Assembly: GCA_001051155.2 (NCBI GenBank)
Contig: JYIP02000002.1
Span: 3,293,583-3,357,582 of the forward strand
Source of the DNA: Chrysoporthe austroafricana
Taxonomy: Eukaryota > Ascomycota > Sordariomycetes > Diaporthales > Cryphonectriaceae
Reading direction: 5' to 3'
DNA: 64,000 nt
Below, in pieces: positions 22,124-35,050 of this stretch. Position 1 is the first letter of the stretch. Each line of letters opens with the position of its first letter. The notes beneath the pieces are model-generated. The model was not told where the DNA came from, did no database searches, and saw nothing but the letters and a program-made list of their open reading frames with translations. The position numbers and the translations under genes were made by a program.

Positions 22124-24365
22124 CGTGGCGTCGTCCCGTGGACACGCAGCGTCCGAAAGCAATGGTGCGCAGCTGGATCCCTTCCAACAGTGCTGGTCTC
22201 GAGAACCAGGCCAGGCTTCTTCTGCAACGAGGCCGTCCTCGTCGAGTCGAATTGTCCGCTGTCTGGACCGGAAAAGCCAGTTACCGGATATCCGCAGGGG
22301 GTGCAGAGGTCACGATGACGTGGAAGACACGGGATTCACTCTCGAGGGCTGGCTGATGCGACGACGACTGCCGACATGATTTCTGCGGCTCCCTGCAGAA
22401 CAGAAAGGGACAGGAGGCGACCCGAGCGTGAGCTGGAGGGGCACTTAAAGTAAACGAAGTCAGGGAGGAGGCTTAAGGGAAGAAACAGAGCTGACGGACA
22501 AGGCAGCGCCATGTACTGTACCAGGTCCTTTTGAGGTTCCAAGGCATGGACAGGGGCACGAGCAGTTTCGCGATTCAGATGGCCGGGCAGCCGGGCTCTA
22601 TCAGATAAGCCGTGGGGCACACATTGCTGGCAGGTGGACAATCCATTCCTGGGGGCACGCCACGATCTGTCTGCACGCAATGCCAACTCTCCATGCAAGC
22701 AGGGTTCGAAATCCGATGCGCCAGCAGCCATGGGAGGCATGAGGCGCCCCCCCCGTGCGCGCCGGGTCTCACTGGCCTGAGCTTCAACTTGCGCGCACAG
22801 GCGACGCTGTCTATGCCTCTCGGGACTCTCAGAACTCTATTGGAGAGATATCAAGCCTCGGCAGGATGAGTCTGTCCATCTCCGTCTGTCCCTCGCGAGA
22901 ACAGGAGAGAGAGCCCTTGCTTCCGAGTCCTCGGCTCGGTGCAAGACCCTTCTCACACACAACAATGTCAGCTTCAGCTTGTCTTACACTGGGTGACTGG
23001 TACAAGTGGTACAAGGGAAGGGAAGGGATGCAATGATGACGCACATGCGTCGCTTGTGGTATTTCAAAGCAACGTGTAAGGACGGGTACGGACTTCGGTC
23101 TCGGTTCAGCCCCGGCGTTCGAGTGCCATGCCTATCCCACGCAACCTCACAGGCACAACCAAGCCCCCGTGTCCCTATCAAGATGCGCCCTTCACAACCG
23201 CCCCGTTCCCCCCACCACGCACACCATACTGAGTATGCAACCTGAAGATCCCCGCGCGCCGGTGTAAGCCAACGCACGCCCGTTGCACCAGCGATGGCCC
23301 CCGTCCGTTCCGGCCCTCTGCATGCGCGACTAGGGATTCCCACCAGTGCCACCATTCGAGGTAGGGATGTCCGCGCCCGGCTGTGATTTATCAGGACCAA
23401 TGCCTTGTCCTATACTATGGTACGTCCATACATGGTGGAAGTAATAGGCAAAGTTACCTTACAGGAGTAGTTGCATAGCAAGAGCAACTCGCACACCTAG
23501 GACCTCACGCATCCTGCCATCCCATCATGATCAGCAATAGAGCAGCACCAAGCGCAAACCTTCTGTTTCTGGCTTTCCCCAGACCGCGGGAGCCTCCCCG
23601 TCCACAGCACCGTCTCGTTAGGCAGTCCACTGCCCTCTACCGGCATAGACTTCCCACGTTAGCTGCATGGTCCATCTGCCATCCTTTCCTGGCCCGTTTC
23701 ACCCACGCCTGTGCAAAAGCTAACACACTTGTTTCGACGTGGCGAGAGCCTGTTCGCCCGCAGCTTCAGACCATGTAACGGCCATCAAAACGCAAGAGGG
23801 TCGAGCGATACGTGTAGTCTACCTTGTCAGTCTGGCCTTCCGTTGGTGAGGGTGAAGTAAACCAGGTGGGGGCTGTGCAGTCGCATATGGACCCATCGAC
23901 TTGTATGCGGCAGATGTCGAATGCCTCGAATTGCCCAGGGCGCTCATGAGCCGGACCCGCTGCAATTAGGTTCATAACAGACTCAGCGTATAGGGCTCTG
24001 ACCGCCACCAAGCCGCGAAGATCGCTGGGCATGCTTAGACCGGCCGGGCCGGCGTCTCTAGACGATGCTTGTTAGCCCAGCACCCGGTCATGGTGATCCC
24101 TAGATCAACATGTTTGGCAGCCCAAACTGCGACACGGTGTTCCAGTATGCTGCACAGGCGGCACAAGCTGCTTCGCGGATCTCTCGAGCCTGGAGATTAG
24201 GGAGGTGGAATTCGCAACGCTGTCTATAGTCGTAGACCCAGTCTCTGATTTTGTTATCCCTTCGTTTTTTTGTCCCCTGATCCGCGCCCCCAAGTCCCCC
24301 AAAAGTCCATTACCCACCTCCGCGTTCAACAGTACGTGATATATAATACATACAGGCGAATGAGA
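22124..24365. other. Intergenic, MFS upstream region to ferrochelatase 3' end
   Basis: About 2.2 kb. The MFS promoter should lie in the left part. A small minus-strand frame at 23766-24032 (88 aa, MPSDLRGLVAVRALYAES start) is the only stretch that looks faintly protein-like, but it has no recognised domain. No repeat or RNA gene is seen. Confidence 0.45.
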
Positions 24366-25746
<1,381 letters not shown>

Positions 25747-26258
25747 GGCGGCGATTCTTTCGGATCTCTTCTTCTGAATTACGAAGGCTGCTTCCAACGT
25801 ATCACATCGGATGGGTTCAATTAGGGAAGGGGGGAGAGGTCGAGTGGGAAATATGTGCTTGCTGGGGAGAACTTCCCGATCGTCAAGTCGGCGGGAGAAC
25901 CTGCAGATCCCCCAAACCGCAGCGAGCCAGCAGTTGATGACGGGTTGTCATCAACGAGACCCCACTGTGGAAGCGACAGGGCCTCCCGGAAATCCACCTA
26001 CTTAGTAAACTTAAGTACCCATCAGTGCTATGTAGCACACCTAATCTAGTAAGCGCGGGGCACTTTGTGCACTGTACACGCCCCAAGCTAGAGGCGTCTG
26101 CCTAGGAGCGCGTCAACCGTCCACGGACGCGGCGGGTGCCTGGAGTGAGTCGACGTCTAACTGTCCAACGAAATATTTGCGCATACGACCGGGTTTCCAT
26201 CTCATATGCTTGTGAAGCGGCCCAAGAACTCAAGCACATCTTGTCAGGCGCAGTCAGG
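25747..26258. promoter_or_regulatory. Bidirectional promoter region, ferrochelatase / KU70
   Basis: A 512-bp gap between divergent start codons. No coding sequence is recognised. Both promoters must be here; part of it may also be transcribed leader. No specific factor site is assigned. Confidence 0.6.
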
Positions 26259-28329
26259 ATGGTCTACAATCGGGACGAAGATGACCGCCGTGATGAGGAC
26301 GACGGGGACGAGGAGATTGGTGAGAATGTAAGTTTCACGCCCTCAACTATCTTTACTTGATCCTCGTCCTGACAATTATATAGGACTACAAGACCCAAAA
26401 AGATGCAGTCTTGTTCGCCATCGAGATCAGCGAGTCCATGTTGGAAGCCCCATCCGATGAAGAGTCCAAGGACAAGGACAGCGCCGTCACGGCAGCGCTG
26501 AAGAGCGCAAGTCTGATGATGCAGCAACGAATCATTTCTCAACCCAAGGACATGATGGGCATCATTTTCTACGGGACAGAAAAGACCAAGTTTCGTGGAA
26601 GCGCCAGCTCCACGTCACAGGATCCCCACTGCTATGTTCATACAGACCTCGACATTCCCTCAGCAGAAGTCGTCAGGACCCTGAAGGACATGGCAGAGAA
26701 CGGGGATGATCCAGATGGCGTTCTAAAGCCTTCAGGAGGCGACCCTCCGATAAAGAACATGCTTTTCTGCGCAAATCAGATCTTCACCACAGACGCTCCC
26801 AACTTCGGATCCCGCAGGCTGTTCGTCGTCACGGACAACGATGACCCTTTCACTGGGGATAAGAAGATGCGGGAGCTGGCAGCCGTGCGTGCCAAGGACT
26901 TGTTCGATCTCGGGGTTACCATCGAGCTCTTTCCCATCAGCCGCGGTGAGCGCAAGTTTGATCTAGAGAAATTCTACACCGTAAGTAGCGCCCTACCAAC
27001 GTCTTCGTCTCGACAGGCTCGAACTGACACCGTCAGGACATCATTTACCTCGATCCACTTCAAGTTGCAGATCCGGACGCAGCAGACGAGATCAAGACCA
27101 TCAAGTCCGAGGACGGCATCTCACTTCTACAATCCCTTACCTCGAGCATAATTGCCAAGCAGACGCCGAAGCGTGCCTACTTCTCCAACATGCCCTTTCA
27201 ACTGGCCCCGGGTATGACCATTTCGGTCAACGGTTATCTCATCATGCACCGCCAAGTCGCCCAGAGGAACTGTTACGTCTACATCGAGGATGAAAACGCC
27301 CCAACGCAGCTTGTCAAGAGTGAGACGACTAAAATGGAGGAGGGCTCGATGCGGGTCGTGGAGAAGACCGAACTCAAAAAGGCTTACAAATTCGGTGCTG
27401 GGGGCGACCTTATCTATTTCACGCCCCATGAGCTCGAGCAGATCAAGGAATTCGAGCCCAAGTGCCTACGCATCATTGGGTTTAAGCCGCGGTCAATGCT
27501 CCCTCCTTGGTCGGCCATCAAGAAGTCGGTGTTCATCTTCCCTACCGAGGCAGGCTTTGTAGGCTCAACTCGAGTGTTCTCTGCGCTGTGGCAGAAGCTC
27601 CTCGACAGTAAGAAGATGGCTGTCGCATGGTACATTGCGCGAAAGAATGCAGTTCCTCAGATTGTCGCAATTCTGCCATCCCGCAAGCCATCAGACGAGG
27701 ACTCCGGTACAAACTACCTTCCTGCAGGCCTGTGGCTCTACCCACTGCCATTCGTCGACGACAGACGGGATCTTGAGCCCATTAAGCAGCATCCTGTAAT
27801 CCGTGCTTCGGATGAGCTGATCACCCAGATGCGAACCATCGTCCAGAACTTGAAGTTGCCCAAGGACAAGTATGATCCAAGCAAATATCCAAATCCAGCT
27901 TTGCAGTATCACTACAAGGTCCTCCAGGCACTGGCCCTAGATGAGGATATTCCTGGGCTGAAGAAGGAGGATCATACGCTTCCCCGGTACAAACAGATCA
28001 ACAAGAGAGTCGGAGCCTATCAGGCCGAGTTCAAGGAGAAGCTGGACGAGGAGGCAGCGATCGTGAAGCAAGACATGGCCATCAAACGAGAGGCAGAGGA
28101 GGATGCAGACGATCGACCAAAAAAGAGGACCAAGACCGCTCCGAAGAAGGCGGCTGCAACTGGCGGTATGACTCTGACGGACTTGAACGAGGCTCTGATG
28201 GACGGATCACTCGCCAAGAGGACGGTCGTGGAGTTGAAGGCTATATGCACCGAAAAGGGCCTGGGCACTAGCGGTAAGAAGGCCGATCTGCTGGAGAGGA
28301 TCGAGCAGTGGGTCGAGAGCAACATTTGA
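26259..28329 (+). CDS. KU70: Ku70, DNA end-binding subunit of NHEJ
   Basis: With Ku80 forms the ring that binds broken DNA ends for non-homologous end joining; also acts at telomeres. Exons are 26259-26327, 26384-26980 and 27037-28329, giving 652 aa; all introns are phase 0. Residues 1-23 are acidic ([19 protein letters not shown]). The alpha/beta vWA-like domain begins [14 protein letters not shown] and includes [13 protein letters not shown]. The Ku core starts near 270 with [18 protein letters not shown] and includes [18 protein letters not shown] and [20 protein letters not shown]. The C-terminal arm is followed by a KRxKK-type basic stretch ([15 protein letters not shown], a likely nuclear signal) and a SAP domain at about 608-650 ([20 protein letters not shown]). 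Length and domain order match the family. Confidence 0.95.
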
Positions 28330-29027
28330 GTCCTCACGAAAGCAACCCAGTGTGGGTTGCACTTTGCACAACCATTCTGGCGTTTGAGGTGATACTCGGG
28401 GGCTTTTGAGTGATGGTATTGGCGTTTTGCATCACACGGAAAAGTATTCACACAGTTATTAGGTCTCAGGAAGAACTCATCACATGGATATGTCTGGCTG
28501 CATCATATCCAAGAATATCACCAATCTGGTCTAGCGCGTGCCGTTCGTGATGTGAGATCCGGGCAAATACCATCCGAACTTCACCCGTCCTAACCGCCTT
28601 TTCGGCTCGCGACCCCGGCGGCACACCGCTCACCCTACCCTTCTCGTTCTAACTAACGGTGACCGCCTACTTCTCCAAAAAATTGCTCCTCATGATCTTC
28701 GCTCGATATGTACGTGAGTGGGACGCTGTCCCTCACTCTGTATGGAGCTGGGTTCAATGGCGTCTGCACTCCGCACATTACCAAGTGGAGTGACGATGTT
28801 CTATTGTGGGGTATGCGGCCGTTTTCTTGATACCTTCCCAACTTTGGGAACAGAAGATAGACTAAGTGAATATGAGGGGGAGTGGCACCGCGTTGGCGAC
28901 CGCCGCCTCCTTTTGTCCTCTCCCTTCTCTCGCGTCTCGTCTTATTCCTCCTCTCGACCTTGGACTGCTAAGCTGTTCGCCTCGTCCCTCTTGATCACTG
29001 ACCATCCCTCTGCTAACTGTGGTCACG
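28330..29027. other. Intergenic, KU70 3' end to GH1 promoter
   Basis: About 700 bp. The right half (28890-29000) is rich in CT runs, as expected for the promoter or leader of the GH1 gene. No gene or repeat is recognised. Confidence 0.5.
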
Positions 29028-31008
29028 ATGAGTCGGCTGCTTCTACCAGCGTTGCTGGGCAGCTATGTCGCTGCTCAGAATGCGACTGGAACAGTCACTG
29101 CGAGTTCGGCGCTCTCCATAACGACCTCGCTAGAGCTGTCGGTTGATGGTAAGTTCATAGCAGATCATATGTCTAGAAGGACCTGATACTGACCCAAGTA
29201 GATCTCTGGGACATCGCCATAGGTCCTGTGTCCTTTGCCAATACTACTACGACCGTGGCAGCCACTCCGGTCCCTGCGAGCTCCCTAGTTCCGCCTCCCA
29301 ACCTCGCGTCCTACAGTTTCCCCACTGGAAGACAAATGCCCGAGGTCGCAGCCAACAGCTCATGGAACTTCCCCAAGGACTTCATGCTGGGCGTTGCCGG
29401 CGCTGCCTTCCAGATTGAGGGCGCGGCGAAGGATGAGGGGAGGGGGCCGAGTGTGTGGGATAAGCTTGTTCGCGTGGTAAGCTATCCCACACAGTCTTCC
29501 ATCTCAAGGAATCTGGGAATGATATTGACATGCTATTATATAGCCTGGCTATACCGTCGCAAATCAGACAGGTGATATCACAGATAATCACTACTATCTA
29601 TATAAGCAAGGTGAGTTCGGGTCAAAAATCGCACCAAGGAAGTGGCCGTGCTAATCGGAAGGCCAGATATTGCTCGCATTGCTGCGATGGGGATCAACAC
29701 CTACTCCTTCTCGATCTCGTGGAGTCGCATCTATCCGTTCGGCAGCGGTCCAATCAATCAGGCGGGCATAGACCACTATAATGATGTGATCAACACTTGT
29801 CTACAGTACAATGTCACACCCGTTGCGACTCTTTACCACTGGGACACGCCTCTCTTCCTGCAGGAGAAGTACGGCGGGTGGCTTTCGGAAGACATCGTCG
29901 CAGACTTTGTCGCCTATGCCAACACATCCTTCCAAGCCTTTGGTGATCGAGTGAAGACGTGGTTCACAGTCAACGAGCCGATCGTCTTCTGCGAGCAGTA
30001 CCCGCTACCGGCCCAATACTTCAAGAACCTCAGCATCCCTTACAAGCAGCAACAGTACTACTGCGGGCGTAATGTGGTCCTCGCGCACGCGCAGACCTAC
30101 CGCCTCGGAAAGTCCATCCTCAGCAACGACACGCTCATCTCCTACAAGAACAACGGCGGATATAAGATCCCGCTGACCAACAGCACTGGAGACGCACAGG
30201 CCGTGCAGCGCGCGTATGACTTCAACGAGGGTTGGTTTGCCGATCCGATTTTCCTGACAGGAAACTGGCCCGACTCGCTGAATGACTACCTGTCTACCTT
30301 CCTCGAACCCTTCTCGGATGACCAGCAGGAGATGATCAAGGGGTCGGCCGACTTCTTCGCTCACGACGCCTATACGTCTCAATTTTACTACGCCCCCGAT
30401 GTCGGAATTGAGGCGTGTCTGAATGATCCTTCGAACTCGCTATACCCGGGCTGTTTCAATACAAGTTACACGTATTCCTCTGTCGACGGTGGGTGGCTCG
30501 TCGGGGCGGCGGCTGATCCCCTCGCGTCGTGGTTGCATAAGGCAACTGACTGGGTTCCTGCGCTACTGCATTACATAAACGAGACGTGGGCGCCGCCCGC
30601 GGGGCGGATACTCATTAGTGAGTTTGGTTTCGCGGAACCATTGTAAGTTCGATCCTCTCTCCATCATGCGGTAACAGCTGCTGGCATAAACACCTTCCTT
30701 ATCTGCAGTTGGTTCTAACATTGAGCAGTGAGGTCTACAAGACGATCGCGGCAGATATCTTGACCGATCAGATTCGGTCGGATTACTACAGGGGATATCT
30801 GGAGGGGATACTGATAGCTCTGAGCGAGGGACTGAACGTCATGGGCTGCGTCGCGTGGTCCTTCATTGATAATCTGGAGTGGGCGGATGGGTTTATGGTG
30901 AAGTTCGGCATGCAGAGGGTGGACTTTGATAGCCCTGGCCTGGAGAGGAGCTATAAGGCGAGCTTCTTCCAGTATGTGGATGTTTATAAGAGGTACATAG
31001 AGCAGTGA
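29028..31008 (+). CDS. Secreted GH1 beta-glucosidase
   Basis: Retaining beta-glycosidase of family 1, predicted to be extracellular. Exons are 29028-29148, 29202-29476, 29544-29610, 29667-30642 and 30729-31008, giving 572 aa. The signal peptide is MSRLLLPALLGSYVAA. A Thr/Ser-rich N-terminal extension of about 90 residues precedes the barrel, which starts at FPKDFMLGVAGAAFQIEGAA. Core motifs are DIARIAAMGINTYSFSISWS and TWFTVNEP with the acid/base Glu at 258. ILISEFGF carries the nucleophile Glu at 473, an SEFG form in place of the usual TENG. The C-terminus has CVAWSFIDNLEWADGF. Several NxS/T sequons are present. The last acceptor is at 30728; the upstream CAG at 30707-30709 would lead to an early stop. 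Substrate range (cellobiose, aryl glucosides or others) cannot be read from sequence. Confidence 0.93.
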
Positions 31009-31628
31009 GGAGAGTATGAAGTTGTATATAGCTGCTCTGTAGCAATATACTTGTAAATGTGCGAGAGGGTTCTATATTTCATCATGGCATCTAGGCTGAA
31101 GAGCACAATACTCATCCCTTAACCGAGACGGGCAGTAGGTATTTCTGCAGTCTGAACCTCAATTGATGTCAACCGTAATGAAATGAGGCCTTTACACACT
31201 ATGATAACATACGACGACACATGATGCCCAATCGCGACTTTGAATTCAAGAATCAGAGGCATACTGAGTGAAGTCGAGGAAGTGTGGGAATGCACTGTTA
31301 AGGTGGGGCTTGAGAGTGTGTTGGTGGGGGCAAAGGTCAGACGGGTCTACCATGGTACTCCACTTGTCAAGGTCGGCATGTCGTGAATTAATTACTACCC
31401 TGGTGCCTGCATAGTTCGTGTGCACCCAACATCCACCACCTCTAGAACATTTGATAACCTGATCGGTCAAGTCGCCAACCCCGCTGCCCTGCGCGTCGGT
31501 CAGAGCTGCTGACTAGCTCTAACAATTGACGGCGCGTCAAAACGCGATCCATGCACACGACATCGAGAAACACCGCGTGGTGAGGAGAGGTGGCCGTGAG
31601 AGGCACAACCTCGGTTTGAGTCGCAGCA
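31009..31628. other. Intergenic, GH1 to zinc-cluster gene
   Basis: A 620-bp tandem gap containing the GH1 3' end and the promoter of the next gene. Nothing else is recognised. Confidence 0.5.
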
Positions 31629-34600
31629 ATGGACGACTTCCTCGACACGCCCAAGTCGAGCTACGCATGCAACTCGGTCGAGGACCTCAAATCTCAGTTC
31701 ACGGGCCTGCTCGAGGCAAAAGTCACTGAGACCAGGGCCGAGCACATCTCTGCGACCTTCGAGTTCCCCCCAACGGCGGTCTTCAACGTACCTGAGAACG
31801 AGGGCGATGGCGCGAGTCCGAACCAGGACCTCGACCCTGCGCTGAGCGGAGCTCTTGCCGCTGCGCCCGACCCCGTCGCCAATGGCAAAGCGAACCTTAC
31901 AATGCGCGAGATCAGAGCCCACGATACCCTTATGAACCAGCCCGCCGACAACCCTGTGCTTCAAAAGGCTGTCGCTAGGCACATCATCACATTGCTGGGA
32001 AGCGTGGACAATAGCTCTTGGGCAGTGCGCTCGGTCTCCAGGAGTGCCATAGGCTGGAGCTTCCAGTATCTCTGCAAAAATTCCACCCAGGCATGGCAGC
32101 GCCAGAACTCCAAGCATGCTGCCAAGGTACCTGTGGGAGAATCCAGTGGGAGGGACAGTCAGGATCCTGTGAACTTGGGTGAGGCCTTGCCATGTGAATT
32201 TAAACTTGATTGTGCAATTGCTAAGCATAAACTTCAGCCCGCCCTGCATTTGACTGCCGTGGCTCGGTCACCATAGCTTTTGTTAAGAACAATCGCCTCA
32301 TAATGATCAAGTTCGAGCATACGCCACTCCACAAGACCGTAGCGGACCTTTTGGGGCTGTACAAGCCTCCCCTACCACCAGAGAGTACGGATCCAAGGCG
32401 CAGGGACGGGAGGAGTAAGAAGAGAAAGAGCCAGGCTATCGATGGCGCTGCGAATGAAGAGTCCGCAAAGAAACGAAAGGCAAAGAACGTGAACCCAAAC
32501 GATCCGAATGCTGAAGGTGGCCAACCACCAATATCTCAGAATCCACAGTCGCCGAGACCCAAGGAGACAGTTGCTGGGCAGGCTGAGAGAGACTACCAGC
32601 AGGATCCGCTACTTAATCTGTCCCCAAGCGAGTCGGCTCGGCGTCGTAACGAGGCTACGCGAAAACTCAGTGACAACGGCGTTGATCCCAGCACACTTTC
32701 AGCTGAGCAGTTTGATATCTTCGCAAATCAGGCACCTGAGCTGCAGACCGAATCTCTAGGCATGCTGATCAAGTACGGTGCCGAACGACTGAGGATTGTA
32801 CACCCTAACAAGGACAATGTCTCAACGCCGGCCCCCGGTTCGGCAAACGGCACAACTCCTGATAGCCATGAGAAGAAAAAGTCCAAGAAGAAGGCTCTGA
32901 ACGCGGATGGTACGCCGAAAGTCAAGAAGACCCGAGGCAGCTGTCAGTCTTGCAGAGCCCAGAAGATGAAGGCAAGTCGGATTTCGGGTTCACCATGTAT
33001 GGCTAAGCTGACTCTTCGCAGTGCTCCAAAGCGAAGCCGGAATGTTCGCAATGTGTTGATGCAGGTCTTGCTTGTTACTATCCACCAGAGCAGAAACGAA
33101 AACTAAGCAAGTCCGCCGAAGCGGCCGAGGATAGTGAGCTGGAAGAGCCTAACGCGGAGGTCCCTGCATCAGCACCAGCAACAGTGGCAGGACCTACCGT
33201 CGAACCAGCGCCGGAAGACGATGTGTCAGATCTGGGCTCGCCTGGCTTTAATAGCTCCTATCCTCCGGCGCCGAATATAATGCCACATTCAGCCGATACT
33301 TCATCTGCCTTCCAAGAGGTCTCACATGATTTGTATCAGCCTGGTACAACCGGCCTGTCATATCCGCAAGACGTGCCAGAGGAGATGTCGACCGGAATGG
33401 ATTACTCGGCTTACTCTGCACGTTCTCTCCATTCGCAAGCTGCACCGAACGGCATGGCCTACTCCCACCAGTCGCAGCAGGCATCGCAAACAAACTACCC
33501 TGGCCTTCTCAACGCACCTTCTGCCCACTCTCCAGCACCGGAACCTGTCCAATCTGTACAGGCTCCAGCTCAACCGGCTCCTCCAACATCCTCCGAATCT
33601 GGTCCCCACGGCAGTCTACCGTCCCCATCAAGTCAAGCCCGAAATGGCTATCCCAACTCTTCAATTATGAGTAATGGCTCCGGTTGGCAGACGGCAGAGG
33701 TCTCAGCAAGTCCCTCCCGGATCTTTCCAGGCTCTCTGTCAAAAACAGCTGGGCCTGGAAACGCCGTGACTGGTCCTGCTTATGAGCCATCGCAGCATGA
33801 CGGGCTCCAGGCTGCTATGATATTATCTCAGGCAGCCCTGCGAAAGGCTCAGCCTTCGCCGGCCGCACGCACCGTGTCTCCCTTTCAGACTCCAACGCAA
33901 GCTGCGCAGGTGGCCAGGGCCAAGTCGAGACAAAGTCAGAGGTCTCAGAGTCTCACAAGATCATCGCCGTTGCAGCAGACTCCTATGGCTCAGCCCCCCC
34001 CTGTGAATACGGCTGCTGTCTACAATTCATCCAATGCCACAGACGCCAATAATGGGCCAGACTACGATAAGTTCTCTCGCTATAACGTGGCGGCGAACCA
34101 AGGGGACCAGGCACGCTCGGGCGTGGCTTATGACCTTTATGCTCAACATAATGCCCCTGGTAGCTCGTCCACGTCGTATCCGAGGTATGATGCCTACATC
34201 CCGCGGTCTCGGGCACCGTCCACTTCTGGCCTGGTAGCCCCTATGACTCAAGCTATAGCTTCGTCGTCCTCTAGGACGGCCGCCGGCCTAAGCTATACCA
34301 GTTGGCCTAAGGGCGCGAGCAGCCACAATCACAACTCCTACGACAGTAACAGTGCTGCAACGTCTACGAATCCAACGTACAATATGCCCGCAGCCACAAC
34401 ACAGCAGCCTTCGACGATACATTCGTTCAATGCGCGGCCGCAATCGACTGCTCACGCCTCCAGGGCTAAGACCCCTTCCTCGTACGGTGCTCGGCAGCGA
34501 ACCCGGCAGCCTCGGCAGCAGCAGCAGTCCTATGATCACAACCAATCTCAGTCCCAAAGCGCCCCGAGCCAGCAACAACGGCAAGATTGGTACGGATTCG

Positions 34601-34785
34601 GACCCACTGACAACGCGAGCTCTGGCTATGGATCTGGCTCGCGAGGTACCACCGATCATGGGCAGTCTGGCTCAGGCGATGCATCTTACGGCCAGCATAG
34701 GACTATGGGCGTCCCAGGCAACAACTACCAAAGCATAAATGATCAGCAGCTGTATGATATGCTGAGAAGCAACCCGGGACACTAG
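31629..34785 (+). CDS. Large protein with central Zn2Cys6 cluster and Gln/Ser-rich tail
   Basis: Probable fungal transcriptional regulator. Exons are 31629-32178, 32238-32971 and 33022-34785, giving 1015 aa. Unlike typical Gal4-type factors the zinc cluster is central: Cys at 419, 422, 429, 436, 439 and 446 (CQSCRAQKMK then CSKAKPECSQCVDAG), preceded by basic stretches (EKKKSKKKAL; KVKKTRG). The N-terminal 180 residues (MDDFLDTPKSSYACNSVEDL) may form a separate folded module; a segment near 190-215 (GSVTIAFVKNNRLIMIKFEH) also looks structured. The tail from about 460 is low-complexity, rich in Ser, Gln, Pro, Ala and Tyr, and probably an activation or assembly region. No fungal_trans domain is seen. 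The second intron is GC-AG: donor GCAAGT at 32972 and acceptor at 33021; it falls inside the zinc cluster. I do not recognise a named ortholog. Confidence 0.83.
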
Positions 34786-35020
34786 GAACATTCTCTGGGG
34801 GCCCGTGAGAAAACCATCCTTGGACAGATTTGATTTAGAACCTCTTTTATATGTTGGGTCTTTGGCCAGTGGCGATGCTGGCAGACCTCGAGAATTGTCA
34901 GCCGGCGTTCGGTCTGCCACGGGCGGCAGGAGAAAATGATGTCTTTCACGGGGCTCCAGCCCTGGTACCGTTTTCTTACATACACCAATTACGAGGTATT
35001 CATACCTCTTAGGAGACAAT

Positions 35021-35050
35021 GGGATGGGATGGGATGGGATGGAATGGAAT
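35021..35050. repeat. Pentanucleotide microsatellite (GGGAT)4(GGAAT)2
   Basis: Four GGGAT units are followed by two GGAAT variants in the spacer after the central zinc-cluster gene. Length variation between strains would be expected. Confidence 0.9.

Noticed and set aside
23766..24032. 88-residue minus-strand frame as a small gene
   Set aside because: Slightly protein-like, but no domain, signal peptide, or splice partner was found; left as unproven.
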